A stretch of 64,000 nt of DNA from JAGVSZ01 sp963716855. GTDB lineage: Bacteria > Pseudomonadota > Gammaproteobacteria > Burkholderiales > SG8-39. Numbering within the stretch: the first letter of the stretch is position 1; each line of letters begins with the position of its first letter. The notes beneath the pieces are model-generated. The model made no database searches, was not told the DNA's origin, and saw only the letters and a list, made by a program, of their open reading frames with translations. Shown here piece after piece: positions 19,239 through 28,354 of the stretch. The translations under genes and the position numbers were made by a program. Where the stretch lies: positions 512,411 through 576,410 of the forward strand of contig CAVQUV010000019.1 of assembly GCA_963716855.1 (NCBI GenBank), given 5' to 3'.

Positions 19239-20637
19239 GGGCCGCCTCCCGCTCGTGCACCGCGGCGCGGAACGCTTCGCCGCGGGCCTTGTAGTTGGCG
19301 AACATGTCGAAGCTCGCGCACGCCGGCGAGAGCAGCACCACGTCGCCGGGGCGCGCCGCCGCGTGCGCCCGCGTCACCGCTTCGCGCAGCGTGGCCGCGC
19401 GCTCGATCGTAACGTGCGCATTTTCCAGCGCGGCCGCGATGAGCGGCGCGTCGCGCCCGATCAGCACGGCCGACCGCGCGGCGCCGGCGACCGCGTCGGC
19501 GAGCGGTGCGAAGTCCTGCCCCTTACCGTCCCCGCCGGCGATGAGGATCACCTTGCGGCCGCTCGTGCCGAATTCGCGCGCGAACCCGTCGAGGGCGGCG
19601 ACGGTGGAGCCGACGTTGGTGCCCTTCGAGTCGTCGTAGAACGCGACGCGGTCGATGTCCGCGACGCGCTCGAGGCGGTGCGGCAGACCTTCGAACGCGC
19701 GCAGCGCGTCGAGCAGCGGCGCGACCTGCAAGGAGATGGCGCGGCAGAGCGCGAGTGCGGCGAGCGCATTCACCGCGTTGTGCAGGCCGGCGAGGCGCAG
19801 GTCGGCGGCGGCGACGAGCGGGGTCCCGCCCTTCGCGAGCCAGTGCTCGCCGAACACCTTGAGCAGCCCGAAGTCCTCGTGGTCCGGCGCCGGGTCGTAA
19901 CCGAACGTCACGGCGCGCCGGCCGGGGCGCCGCATGCCGATGCTGCGGGGATCGTTGCGGTTCAGGATCTGCACGCCGTCGCCTTCGAACACGCGCGCCT
20001 TCGCGGCCGCGTACCCGTCCATCCCGGCGTAGCGATCGAGGTGGTCCTCGCTCAGGTTCAGCATCGTCGCCGCGTCGGCACGCAGGCTCGACGTGGTCTC
20101 CAGCTGGAAGCTCGACAGCTCCAGCACCCAGACCTGTGGCATGCGTCCGGCCTCGAGCCGCGCGACGAGGGCATCGAGCACCGCGGGCGAGATGTTCCCG
20201 GCGACGACGGTGTCGAGCCGGGCGGCCCGGCACATCGCGCCGGTGAGCGCCGTGACCGTGGTCTTGCCGTTCGTGCCGGTGATCGCGATCACGCGCCCGC
20301 GCTCCGCGCCGGGCAGCGTCGCGAGGTGGCGCGCGAACAGCTCGACGTCCCCGACCACCTCCAGGTCCCGCGCGAGCGCCGCCCGCACGACCGGCTCGGC
20401 GAGCGGCACGCCCGGGCTCGCGGCGACCAGATCGACGCCGCCGAGCAGCGCATCCGTGAACGGGCCGGTGACGACATCGGCCTGCGGCACCGAGGCACGC
20501 AGCGCGCCGAGCGCCGGCGGCGCGTCGCGGGTGTCGGCCGCGCGCACGGCGCCGCCCTGGCGCGCGATCCAGCGCGCCATCGAGAGCCCGGTCTCCCCGA
20601 GCCCCAGCACCAGCACGCGTTTGCCGCTGAGGTCCAT
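19228..20637 (-). CDS. murD: UDP-N-acetylmuramoylalanine--D-glutamate ligase MurD
   Basis: MurD adds D-Glu to UDP-MurNAc-L-Ala. The 469-residue product starts MDLSGKRVLVLGLGETGLSM, has the ATP loop ITGTNGKTTVTAL, 'VLELSSFQLETTSSL', 'LNLSEDHLDRY', and in the C-terminal domain 'FYDDSKGTNVGSTVAAL' and 'LLSPACASFDMFANYKARGE'. ATG at 20637, five bases after mraY; it overlaps ftsW at its end. All catalytic-region motifs of Mur ligases are present. Confidence 0.96.
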   Translation of the reverse strand: MDLSGKRVLVLGLGETGLSMARWIARQGGAVRAADTRDAPPALGALRASVPQADVVTGPFTDALLGGVDLVAASPGVPLAEPVVRAALARDLEVVGDVELFARHLATLPGAERGRVIAITGTNGKTTVTALTGAMCRAARLDTVVAGNISPAVLDALVARLEAGRMPQVWVLELSSFQLETTSSLRADAATMLNLSEDHLDRYAGMDGYAAAKARVFEGDGVQILNRNDPRSIGMRRPGRRAVTFGYDPAPDHEDFGLLKVFGEHWLAKGGTPLVAAADLRLAGLHNAVNALAALALCRAISLQVAPLLDALRAFEGLPHRLERVADIDRVAFYDDSKGTNVGSTVAALDGFAREFGTSGRKVILIAGGDGKGQDFAPLADAVAGAARSAVLIGRDAPLIAAALENAHVTIERAATLREAVTRAHAAARPGDVVLLSPACASFDMFANYKARGEAFRAAVHEREAAHAH

Positions 20638-20642
20638 GGACG

Positions 20643-21797
20643 CTAGCGCAGCTTCAACGTCGAGAGACCGAACAGCACGAGGACCACCGTGATGATCCAG
20701 AAGCGGACGACGACCTGCGTCTCCTTCCAGCCGCCGAGCTCGTAGTGGTGGTGCAGCGGCGCCATGCGGAAGATGCGCTTGCCGCCGGTGGCCTTGAAGT
20801 AGATGACCTGCAGCATCACCGAGAGCGTCTCGGCGACGAAAACGCCGCCCATGATGAAGAGCACGATCTCCTGCCGCGCGACCACCGCGACGGTGCCGAG
20901 CGCGGCGCCGAGCGCCAGTGCGCCGACGTCGCCCATGAACACTTCGGCCGGGTACGCGTTGAACCAGAGGAAGCCGAGCCCGGCGCCGACCACGGCGCCG
21001 CAGAACACCGCGAGCTCGCTCGCGCCGGGGATGTAGGGGAACAGCAGGTACTTCGAGTGGACCGCGTTGCCGGCCACGTACACGAAGATCCCGAGCGCGC
21101 CGCCGATCATGACCGCCGGCAGGATCGCCAGGCCGTCGAGACCGTCGGTCAGGTTGACCGCGTTCGACGTGCCGACGATCACGAAGTAGGTCAGGACGAT
21201 GAAGCCGAAGACGCCCAGCGGGTAGGCGATGTTCTTGAAGAACGGGACGATCAGGTCGGCCTTCGGCGGGAGGTTCATCAGGAACCCGCTCGTGACCCAC
21301 TGCGTGAACAGGCTCCACGCCTGTCCGGCGCTGGACGCGGGCACCGCGAACGCGAGCGACACGGCCGCGGCGAGCCCGATCAGCGACTGCCAGAAGTACT
21401 TCTCGCGCGCCGACAGCCCCTTCGGGTTGCGGTGCACGACCTTGCGGTAGTCGTCGACCCAGCCGACCGCGCCGAAGCCGAGCGTCACCGCGAGCACGAT
21501 CCAGACGAACCGGTTCGACCAGTCGGCCCAGAGGATCGTCGTGACGGCGATCGACACCAGGATGAGCGCGCCGCCCATCGTCGGCGTGCCCGCCTTGGTG
21601 AGGTGGGTCTGCGGGCCGTCGTCGCGCACCGCCTGCCCGATCTTGTACGTGGCGAGCTTGCGGATCATCGCCGGCCCGGCGAGGAACGAGATCACGAGCG
21701 CGGTCAGCGCGGCGAGCACCGCGCGCAGCGAGATGTAGCTGAAGACGTTGAACGCGCGCACGTCCTGCGAGAGGTACTGGGCGATCTCTAGCAGCAT
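20643..21797 (-). CDS. mraY: Phospho-MurNAc-pentapeptide translocase MraY
   Basis: MraY transfers phospho-MurNAc-pentapeptide to undecaprenyl phosphate to make lipid I. The 384-residue protein has about ten membrane segments. Catalytic and metal-binding motifs are present: 'GAVGWVDDYRKVVHRNPKGL', 'VNLTDGLDGLA', 'AEVFMGDVGALALGAALG' and 'RMAPLHHHYELGGW'. The start overlaps the murF stop by ten bases. Confidence 0.97.
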   Translation of the reverse strand: MLLEIAQYLSQDVRAFNVFSYISLRAVLAALTALVISFLAGPAMIRKLATYKIGQAVRDDGPQTHLTKAGTPTMGGALILVSIAVTTILWADWSNRFVWIVLAVTLGFGAVGWVDDYRKVVHRNPKGLSAREKYFWQSLIGLAAAVSLAFAVPASSAGQAWSLFTQWVTSGFLMNLPPKADLIVPFFKNIAYPLGVFGFIVLTYFVIVGTSNAVNLTDGLDGLAILPAVMIGGALGIFVYVAGNAVHSKYLLFPYIPGASELAVFCGAVVGAGLGFLWFNAYPAEVFMGDVGALALGAALGTVAVVARQEIVLFIMGGVFVAETLSVMLQVIYFKATGGKRIFRMAPLHHHYELGGWKETQVVVRFWIITVVLVLFGLSTLKLR

Positions 21798-23164
21798 GCC
21801 GCGTCCTTCTCGGCGAGCAGGTGCTCGACCACTCGTTCCATGCGCATGAAGCGCGAGCCCTTCACCAGGATCGTCCCCTTGAGCGCGGTGAGGCCCTGCG
21901 CGCGCGCGATCACCGCCCCGATCGAGTCGAGGTGCTCGCCGCCCGCGCCGAACGCGCGCGCGGCCGTGCGCGCGAGCGTGCCGACCGCGATCAGCCGGTC
22001 GATGCCGGCCTCCTTCGCGTAGCGGCCGACCTCCTCGTGAAACACCAGCCCCTGCGCGCCCACCTCGCCCATGTCGCCGAGCACGAGCACGCGCGGGCGC
22101 TCGGAGGCGGCGAGCACGTCGATCGCCGCGCGCACCGAGTCGGGGTTCGCGTTGTACGTGTCGTCGATGACGAGGACGCCGTTGCGGCCCGGCTTGGGCT
22201 GCAGGCGCCCGTTGACCGGCCGGAACGCGGCAAGCCCGCGCGCAACCGCGTCGAGGCTCGCGCCGGCGGCGAGCGCGGCGGCCGCCGCGGCGAGCGCGTT
22301 CCGCACGTTGTGCAGGCCGGGTGCGTGCAGTGTCACCGCGACCCTGCCGGCCTCGGTGCCGAGCTCGAACTCGGTCGCGGCGCCGCCGGCGCGCACGAAA
22401 GCGTGCACCGTGGCGTCGGCCCGCAGGCCGAAGTCGCGCACCGCGCGCGCGCCCGCGAGGTCGCGCCAGTAGTCGAAGTGCGCGTCGTCGCGGTTGAGCA
22501 CCGCCACGCCGTCGCCCGGCAGCGCCCGGACGAGCGCGCCGTGCTCGGCCGCGACCTCGTGGACGCTATTCATGAACTCCTGGTGCTCGCGCTGCGCGTT
22601 GTTGATGAGCGCGATCGTGGGCTGCGCGATCGCGGCGAGGTGACCGGTCTCGCCCGGGTGGTTCATGCCGATCTCGAGCACCGCGCAGGCGTGCGCGTCG
22701 CCCAGCCTGAGGCAGGTGAGCGGCAGGCCGATGTCGTTGTTGAGGTTGCCGGCGGTGGCGAGGACGCGCGCGGCGCCGAACTGCTCGCGCAGGCACGACG
22801 CGAGCATCTCCTTGACCGTGGTCTTGCCGTTGGAGCCGACCACGCCGATCGCCGGGATCCGGAAGCGCCCGCGCCAGTGCTTGGCCAGCGCGCCGAGCGC
22901 GAGCTTCGCGTCGCCGACGACGAGCAGCGGCATTCCCGCCGCCTGCGACGCGACGCCGGCCACGCGCTCCACCATCGCCGCCGCCGCGCCCCGCTCGCGC
23001 GCGGCGCCGACGTAGTCGTGGCCGTCGAACTTTTCGCCGCGCAGCGCGACGAACAGCCCGCCGCGTTCGATCGTGCGGCTGTCGGTCGAGACCGACTCGA
23101 AGCGCGCGTCGGGGCCGACGACCGTCGCGCCGAGCGCGTGGGCGGCCTGGGCAAGCGTCAGCAT
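21788..23164 (-). CDS. murF: UDP-MurNAc-tripeptide--D-alanyl-D-alanine ligase MurF
   Basis: MurF adds D-Ala-D-Ala to complete the pentapeptide precursor. The 458-residue product starts MLTLAQAAHALGA, has the ATP loop VVGSNGKTTVKEML, 'EIGMNHPGETGHLA', 'NAQREHQEFMNSV', 'DDTYNANPDSVRAAID' and 'VLGDMGEVGAQGLVFH'. The ATG at 23164 overlaps the murE stop by seven bases. The end carries KGSRFMRMERVVEHL, a family feature. Confidence 0.96.
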   Translation of the reverse strand: MLTLAQAAHALGATVVGPDARFESVSTDSRTIERGGLFVALRGEKFDGHDYVGAARERGAAAAMVERVAGVASQAAGMPLLVVGDAKLALGALAKHWRGRFRIPAIGVVGSNGKTTVKEMLASCLREQFGAARVLATAGNLNNDIGLPLTCLRLGDAHACAVLEIGMNHPGETGHLAAIAQPTIALINNAQREHQEFMNSVHEVAAEHGALVRALPGDGVAVLNRDDAHFDYWRDLAGARAVRDFGLRADATVHAFVRAGGAATEFELGTEAGRVAVTLHAPGLHNVRNALAAAAAALAAGASLDAVARGLAAFRPVNGRLQPKPGRNGVLVIDDTYNANPDSVRAAIDVLAASERPRVLVLGDMGEVGAQGLVFHEEVGRYAKEAGIDRLIAVGTLARTAARAFGAGGEHLDSIGAVIARAQGLTALKGTILVKGSRFMRMERVVEHLLAEKDAACC

Positions 23165-24654
23165 GCGACGGCTCCCGCGACGGCGAGCGCGGCGCGCACC
23201 TCGTCCGCGTCGGAGAACGGGAGGCGCTTTCCGGCGATCTCCTGATAGGGCTCGTGCCCCTTGCCCGCGACGAGCACGACGTCGCCCCGGTGCGCGGCGC
23301 CGATCGCCGCACGGATCGCGGCGCGCCGATCGACGTGCACCGCGTGCGGCACGCGCACGCCGGGCAGGATGTCGGCGATGATCGCCTCCGGATCCTCGCT
23401 GCGCGGGTTGTCGCTCGTCACCACGACGAAATCGGCGTGCCGCGAGGCGATCTCGCCCATCAGGGGACGCTTGCCGCGGTCGCGATCGCCGCCGCAGCCG
23501 AACACGCAGAGCAGCCGGCCGCCTTGCGCGCGCGCGACGTCGCGCAGTCCCGCGAGGCACTTGTCGAGCGCGTCGGGGCTGTGCGCGTAGTCGATGACGG
23601 CGAGCGGCGCCTCGCCGCCGCCGAGCCGCTGCATGCGCCCGGGCGGCGGCTCGAGGCGTGCGCAGATGCCCGGGATCGCGTCGAGCCGGACCCCCGCGAC
23701 GAGCAGCGCGCCGATGACGCCGAGGAGGTTCGCGGCGTTGAAGCGCCCGATGAGCGGGCTCGTGATCGCCGCCGCGCCCCAGCTCGACTCGAGGCGGAAG
23801 GCCAATCCTTCGCCGGACGCGGTGAGATCGCGCGCCTCGAGCCAGTGCTCGAGGCCGCTCGCCGCCGCGGCCCCGCGCGAGAGGCTGTAGCCGACCCGGC
23901 GCACCGGCCCGAACGCGAGCATGTGCGCGATGCGCACGCCGAGCGCGTCGTCGAGGTTGAGCACCGCGTGGGCGAGGCCCGGCGCGCGGAAGAGCCGCGT
24001 CTTGGCCTGCGCGTAGGCCTCCATGTCGGGGTGGTATTCGAGGTGATCGCGCGACAGGTTCGTGAACAGCGCGCAGGCGAACCGCGTGCCCTCGAGGCGG
24101 CCCTGCTCGAGGCCGATCGACGACGCCTCCAGCGCGACGCAGGCGGCGCCTGCGTCGCGAAAGCGCCTCATCGCCTGCTGCAGGACGATCGCGTCCGGGG
24201 TCGTGTTCGGGTTCTCCACGAGCGCGCCGGGAAAACCCATGCCGAGCGTGCCGATCACCCCGCACTTGCGGCCGGCGCCGGCGAGCGCCTGCGCGAGCCA
24301 CTGGGTGCTCGAGGTCTTGCCGTTGGTGCCGGTCACGCCGACCACCCACAGGTGCTCCGACGGCCGCCCGTACACCTCGGCCGCAAGCGGTCCGGAGAGC
24401 CGCTTCAGCTCCGCGACCGCGACGTTCGGCGCGGCGAGCTCGCGCGGCCACTCGAACCCGTCGCGTTCCCACAGCACCGCCGCCGCCCCGCGCGCCACCG
24501 CCTCCGCGACGAACCGTCGCCCGTCGCTGCGCTCGCCGGGGTAGGCGAGGAAAACGTCGCCGCCGGCGACCACGCGGCTGTCCACCGCGAGCCCTTCCGG
24601 GCGCACGCCGAGTTGTGCGAGCTCGTTCAGAATCCTGGCAACTTCCTTGTTCAC
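23158..24654 (-). CDS. murE: UDP-MurNAc-L-alanyl-D-glutamate--2,6-diaminopimelate ligase MurE
   Basis: MurE adds meso-diaminopimelate to the precursor. The 498-residue product has the ATP loop GVTGTNGKTSSTQWL, 'ALEASSIGLEQGRLEGTRF', 'NLSRDHLEYHPDMEAY' and, in the C-terminal domain, the substrate motif 'TSDNPRSEDPEAIIADI' in which DNPR marks diaminopimelate specificity. The GTG at 24654 is preferred because the protein then starts at VNKEVARILNEL; an ATG at 24711 would overlap ftsI by 29 bases and add residues without homology. Confidence 0.95.
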   Translation of the reverse strand: MNKEVARILNELAQLGVRPEGLAVDSRVVAGGDVFLAYPGERSDGRRFVAEAVARGAAAVLWERDGFEWPRELAAPNVAVAELKRLSGPLAAEVYGRPSEHLWVVGVTGTNGKTSSTQWLAQALAGAGRKCGVIGTLGMGFPGALVENPNTTPDAIVLQQAMRRFRDAGAACVALEASSIGLEQGRLEGTRFACALFTNLSRDHLEYHPDMEAYAQAKTRLFRAPGLAHAVLNLDDALGVRIAHMLAFGPVRRVGYSLSRGAAAASGLEHWLEARDLTASGEGLAFRLESSWGAAAITSPLIGRFNAANLLGVIGALLVAGVRLDAIPGICARLEPPPGRMQRLGGGEAPLAVIDYAHSPDALDKCLAGLRDVARAQGGRLLCVFGCGGDRDRGKRPLMGEIASRHADFVVVTSDNPRSEDPEAIIADILPGVRVPHAVHVDRRAAIRAAIGAAHRGDVVLVAGKGHEPYQEIAGKRLPFSDADEVRAALAVAGAVAC

Positions 24655-24682
24655 TGCGCCGACACGTTTCCCGCTTCCCGCC

Positions 24683-26413
24683 TCAGACGCTCTCGCGCAC
24701 TTCCAGCGCACCCGACGGCGTCTCGATCGGCTTCATGGGCGCATCCGGCGCGACGCCGAGGAGGCGCAGCGCGCCCGCCATCACCTGGGAGAACACCGGC
24801 GCGGCCACCTGGCCGCCGTAGTACTGCCCCGCGCCGGGCTCGTCGATCATCACGGCGATCACGAGGCGCGGGCGCGACACCGGGGCGAAGCCCACGAAGC
24901 TCGAGTGATACTTGTCGAGCGCGTAGCCGCCGTTCTCCTGCTTGTGCGCAGTGCCGGTCTTGCCGGCGACGCGATAACCCATGATCCGCGCGCGCGGCGC
25001 GGTGCCGCCCGGCTCGACGGCGAGCTCGAGCATGTGGCGCACCGCCACGGCCGTCTTCTGCGAGAGAAGCGGCTTGCCGGCGGGCGGGTTGTTCACTTTC
25101 ACGAGCGAGAGCTGAACCAGCTCGCCATCGCGGGCGAAGACGGTGTACGCGCGCGCGAGCTGCACGAGGCTCAACGAGATGCCGTGGCCGTAGGCCATCG
25201 TCGCCTGCTCGATCGGGCGCCAGGTCTTGTAGGGGCGCACCTTGCCGACCGCCTCGCCCGGGAAGCCGAGCCGCGGCGCAGCGCCGAGCCCGATGCCGTC
25301 GAACATGCCCCAGATGTGCTCTGCCGGAAGCGCGAGCGCGATCTTGGCCGCGCCGACATTCGAGGATTTCTGGATCACCTGCTCGACGGTCAGCGCGCCC
25401 GCGGGATGCGCGTCGCGGATCGTCGCCGGCCCGATCGTGAGCGACCCCGGCGCGGTCTGGATCGTGGTGAGCGGCGACACGTGCCCCGACTCGAGCGCGA
25501 GCGCGACGGTGAACGGCTTGAGCGTCGAGCCGGGCTCGAACGAGTCGGTGACGGCCCGGTTGCGGATCTGCTGGGGGGTGAGCCGCGCGCGGTTGTTCGG
25601 GTTGTACGAGGGCAGGTTCGCCAGCGCGAGCACTTCGCCCGTATCGACGTCGAGCACGATGATGCCGCCGCCCTTCGCGCGGTGGGCCTCGACCGCGCCC
25701 TTGAGCTCCCGGTAGGCGAGGCTCTGGATGCGGGCGTCGAGCGCCAGCACGACGTCCCGTCCATCGCGCGCCGCGCGCACGCTCTCGACGTCCTCGACGA
25801 TCTGCCCGAGGCGGTCCTTGATCACGCGCCGGCTGCCCGCGCGCCCGGCGAGCTCCTGCTGGAACGCGAGCTCGATGCCCTCCTGGCCGACCTCGTCGAC
25901 GTCGGTGAACCCGACGACGTGCGCGCTCGCCTCGCCGGCCGGGTAGTAGCGGCGGTATTCCCTGCTCTGGTACACCCCGGGAAGCTTCATCGCGGCAATC
26001 CGGTCGGCGACCTCCGGCGGCACCTGGCGCTTGAGGTACACGAAGTCGCGCCCGGTGTCCGCGACGCGCTTGCGCAGCTCCCCGCGGGACAGCTCGAGCG
26101 CCTGGGCGAGCGCGTCGACCTGCTTCGCCGACAGGGTCGCGTCCTCGGGGATCGCCCAAATCGATTTGACCGGCGTGGAGACCGCAAGTGCCTCGCCGTT
26201 GCGGTCGAGCACGCGCCCGCGGTTCGCGGGAATCTCGAGCGTGCGGCTGTATCGCGACTCGCCCTTTGCCCGCAGGAAATCGTTGTTCCAGCCCTGGAGG
26301 TAGACCGCGCGACCGGCGAGCAGCCCGAACGCCGCCGCGAGCAGGCCGAGCACCACCCGCGCACGCCACGGGGGGAACGTGGGCGTGAGCACCGGCGAAT
26401 CGGCGAACTTCAC
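24683..26413 (-). CDS. ftsI: Peptidoglycan transpeptidase FtsI (PBP3)
   Basis: FtsI is the septal class B penicillin-binding protein that cross-links peptidoglycan with FtsW. The 576-residue product has one N-terminal membrane segment at about 19-38, a dimerisation domain starting 'IPANRGRVLDRNGEALA', and a transpeptidase domain with the catalytic STLK at 296-299, SSN at 350-352 and KTGTAHK near 490. The start overlaps the ftsL stop as ATGA. Confidence 0.97.
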   Translation of the reverse strand: MKFADSPVLTPTFPPWRARVVLGLLAAAFGLLAGRAVYLQGWNNDFLRAKGESRYSRTLEIPANRGRVLDRNGEALAVSTPVKSIWAIPEDATLSAKQVDALAQALELSRGELRKRVADTGRDFVYLKRQVPPEVADRIAAMKLPGVYQSREYRRYYPAGEASAHVVGFTDVDEVGQEGIELAFQQELAGRAGSRRVIKDRLGQIVEDVESVRAARDGRDVVLALDARIQSLAYRELKGAVEAHRAKGGGIIVLDVDTGEVLALANLPSYNPNNRARLTPQQIRNRAVTDSFEPGSTLKPFTVALALESGHVSPLTTIQTAPGSLTIGPATIRDAHPAGALTVEQVIQKSSNVGAAKIALALPAEHIWGMFDGIGLGAAPRLGFPGEAVGKVRPYKTWRPIEQATMAYGHGISLSLVQLARAYTVFARDGELVQLSLVKVNNPPAGKPLLSQKTAVAVRHMLELAVEPGGTAPRARIMGYRVAGKTGTAHKQENGGYALDKYHSSFVGFAPVSRPRLVIAVMIDEPGAGQYYGGQVAAPVFSQVMAGALRLLGVAPDAPMKPIETPSGALEVRESV

Positions 26414-26688
26414 TGCGCGGCCCCCTGCTGCGGGTCGGTCACCTGCAGCCGCTTCAGGCCGGGCGGGTGCATGCGCAGGCGCTCGCGGGCCAGCCGCTCG
26501 ACGCGCGAGGGCGTCGCCCAGGTGCTCACCTCGAGCTGCAGCTGGCCGAACTCGACCTCGAGGCTCTGCGCCCGCGCCTGCTCGCGCTCGAGCTCGGCCC
26601 AGAGCTTGCGCGCCTGGTGCTGCGAGGTGACAAGACCGAGCGCGCAGACCACCAGAATGGCCAGCAGGACGAGATTGAGCCGCGCCAT
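26410..26688 (-). CDS. ftsL: Cell division protein FtsL
   Basis: FtsL is a small bitopic protein that forms a complex with FtsB and FtsQ and activates FtsWI. The 92-residue product has one membrane segment at residues 3-22 followed by a Leu/Glu-rich coiled coil (about 28-58) and the end motif 'ERLARERLRMHPPG'. It starts one base after the rsmH stop and overlaps ftsI as ATGA. Sequence conservation in this family is low; position and architecture decide the call. Confidence 0.94.
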   Translation of the reverse strand: MARLNLVLLAILVVCALGLVTSQHQARKLWAELEREQARAQSLEVEFGQLQLEVSTWATPSRVERLARERLRMHPPGLKRLQVTDPQQGAAQ

Positions 26689-26689
26689 C

Positions 26690-27607
26690 TCAGCGGACCT
26701 TCTCGGCGACGCGCAGGATGGCGCTGCGCGCGCGCGGATTGGCGTTCACTTCCTCGGACGTGGGGCGGACCAGCTTGCCCACGACCTTGAGCCGCGGTTG
26801 TGGCATTTCCGTGGCTTTGAGCGGGAGCCGCTCGGGCACTTCGGGGCGCGCCTGCGACTGGAAGAAGCGCTTCACGATCCGGTCTTCGAGCGAGTGGAAG
26901 CTGATGGCGGCGAGCCGTCCTCCGGGACGCAGCAGTTCGAGGGCCTGGGGCAGCGCTACCGACAATTCCTCAAGCTCCTGATTGACGTGAATCCGTAGAG
27001 CCTGGAAGGTGCGCGTCGCCGGGTCCTGCCCGACTTCACGCGTCCGGACGGCCGCAGCCACGATGCGGGCAAGTTGGACTGTGCGGTCAATGCGCTCTCG
27101 GGTCCGAGCAGCAACAATCGCCTTTGCAATCGAGCCAGCAAACCGTTCTTCCCCATAGTTCTTGATCACCCCTCTTATTTCTTCTTCGTTCGCCCGCGCC
27201 AGCCAGGCTGCGGCCGGCTCTCCTCCGCTCGGGTCCATGCGCATGTCGAGCGGCGCATCGGCCCTGAAGCTGAAACCCCTCTCCGCCTCGTCGACCTGCG
27301 GCGATGAAATGCCGAGGTCGAAGAGCACGCCATCCACCTTCGCCACACCCGCGTCGCCCAGCACTTCCGCCAGCTGCGCGAACCGCGCGTGGCGGATCGC
27401 GAAGCGCGCATCGGCGATCGCGGTTCCCGCCGCCACCGCCGCCGGATCGCGGTCCAGCGCGATCAGCCGTCCCGCCGGCCCGAGCCGCGCGAGGATCGAG
27501 CGGCTATGCCCGCCTCGCCCGAACGTCGCGTCCACGTAGACGCCGTCCGGCTTCACCGCGAGGGCCTCGACCGCCTCCGCGAGGAGCACGGTCCTGTGGC
27601 TGGCCAC
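26690..27607 (-). CDS. rsmH: 16S rRNA (cytosine(1402)-N4)-methyltransferase RsmH
   Basis: RsmH (MraW) methylates C1402 of 16S rRNA with S-adenosylmethionine. The 305-residue product has the SAM motif 'YVDATFGRGGHSRSIL', 'LIALDRDPAAV', 'VLFDLGISSPQVD', 'RGFSFRADAPLDMRMD', 'NYGEERFA', 'QALRIHVNQELEEL' and 'ISFHSLEDRIVKRFF', all family hallmarks. The GTG at 27607 (VASHRTVLL) is chosen by homology; the frame is open upstream into mraZ. It lies 14 bases after mraZ. Confidence 0.97.
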   Translation of the reverse strand: MASHRTVLLAEAVEALAVKPDGVYVDATFGRGGHSRSILARLGPAGRLIALDRDPAAVAAGTAIADARFAIRHARFAQLAEVLGDAGVAKVDGVLFDLGISSPQVDEAERGFSFRADAPLDMRMDPSGGEPAAAWLARANEEEIRGVIKNYGEERFAGSIAKAIVAARTRERIDRTVQLARIVAAAVRTREVGQDPATRTFQALRIHVNQELEELSVALPQALELLRPGGRLAAISFHSLEDRIVKRFFQSQARPEVPERLPLKATEMPQPRLKVVGKLVRPTSEEVNANPRARSAILRVAEKVR

Positions 27608-27621
27608 GCTCGCGCGCCCCG

Positions 27622-28065
27622 CTACAGCGAAAAGTTCTCCGTCCCGGGCGGCGGGGTCGTCCCCGCCATCGCCAGCGCGTCGCCGAGCTTCTTCTCCCAG
27701 ACCTCGGCGTCCCAGATTTCGAAATGGCTGCCCTGGCCGACCAGCGTCACGGACTTCTTGAGGTCGGCGAACTTGCGGAGTGCGGGTGAGACGAGGATCC
27801 GGCCCGAGCCGTCGAGCTCGAGCTCCTCGGCGAAGCCGACGACGAGGCGCTGCCACCAGCGGGCCTGCTCGTTGAAGCTGGTGAGGGAGGAGAGCTTGGC
27901 GCTGATCGGCGAGAAGGCCGCCTTGGGGTAGAGCAGCAGGCAGCGATCGGGGTGCGCCGTCAAAACAATGCCCCCGGCGCCCGAAGTGAGTGCTTCCCGA
28001 TGCCGCGTGGGTATCGAGAGCCGCCCCTTCGGGTCGAGACTGATCTCGGCCGCGCCTTGAAACAC
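27622..28065 (-). CDS. mraZ: Transcriptional regulator MraZ
   Basis: MraZ is an AbrB-fold DNA-binding protein that represses the dcw operon from boxes in its own promoter. The 147-residue product has two half-repeats: 'ISLDPKGRLSIPTRHREAL' near the N-terminus and 'LELDGSGRILVSPALRKF' in the middle, each with the conserved D-x-x-G-R motif. It is the first gene of the cluster; the start has GGAGGAGATGAG just upstream. Confidence 0.96.
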   Translation of the reverse strand: MFQGAAEISLDPKGRLSIPTRHREALTSGAGGIVLTAHPDRCLLLYPKAAFSPISAKLSSLTSFNEQARWWQRLVVGFAEELELDGSGRILVSPALRKFADLKKSVTLVGQGSHFEIWDAEVWEKKLGDALAMAGTTPPPGTENFSL

Positions 28066-28100
28066 TCATCTCCTCCGTGGTGGCTCGAAATGGCGATTTC

Positions 28101-28136
28101 CGCCCTCTTTTCCCACGAAACTACACTTTTCACCAC
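28101..28136 (-). promoter_or_regulatory. MraZ-box operator array
   Basis: On the minus strand, four units follow with a 10-base period: GTGGTgaaaa, GTGTAgtttc, GTGGGaaaag, AGGGCgg. MraZ is known to bind direct repeats of about GTGGG or TGGGN spaced by 10 bases in front of mraZ. The array lies between the predicted -10 box and the mraZ start, as in other species, so it should give autorepression of the whole cluster. Confidence 0.75.
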
Positions 28137-28163
28137 TTTAGTGGAGGAAATTGGAGGGGTCAA
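28135..28163 (-). promoter_or_regulatory. Predicted sigma-70 promoter of the dcw cluster
   Basis: On the minus strand TTGACC (28163-28158) and TAAAGT (28140-28135) are separated by 17 bases, a good sigma-70 arrangement. The -10 box touches the first MraZ repeat. About 70 bases of leader remain before mraZ. This is a prediction from sequence only. Confidence 0.6.
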
Positions 28164-28250
28164 GGCGACCGCGTGATTTATTTAACTGGGACAAGGACTT
28201 AAGGCGAGTCCTTGATCTTTGCGGAGAAGTTACAGGAAAAAGAAAGGGAT

Positions 28251-28283
28251 ACCTCAGAAACCGGAGGTGGTTTCTGAGGTTTT
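28251..28283. terminator. Strong hairpin terminator between the dcw promoter and the accessory region
   Basis: CCTCAGAAACC (28252-28262) pairs perfectly with GGTTTCTGAGG (28269-28279) around a 6-base loop and is followed on the plus strand by TTTT. Reading leftwards the stem is the same but the T-run is poor. It lies upstream of the dcw promoter and downstream of the thermonuclease gene and probably insulates the two. A weaker stem, CAAGGACT/AGTCCTTG, is at 28192-28214. Confidence 0.65.
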
Positions 28284-28330
28284 GGGGCGTTTGGGGGCCG
28301 AGAAGCGGGTCGGATGGCGGGTATCTGGAC

Positions 28331-28354
28331 GCTTAGGCGGCGCGCCGCCTAAGC
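28331..28354. repeat. Perfect 24-bp palindrome
   Basis: The 12-base half GCTTAGGCGGCG is followed directly by its reverse complement CGCCGCCTAAGC, with no spacer. It lies in a 480-base stretch (28176-28654) without any supported gene. It could be a protein-binding site or a relic of an IS end (the adjoining GGACGCTTA resembles the IS66 end found at 31627-31635), but neither is shown. Confidence 0.6.

Noticed and set aside
17703..19412. Long His/Arg/Glu-rich frame antisense to murG and ftsW
   Set aside because: The composition is that of an antisense shadow of membrane-protein codons; ftsW and murG motifs on the other strand are unambiguous.
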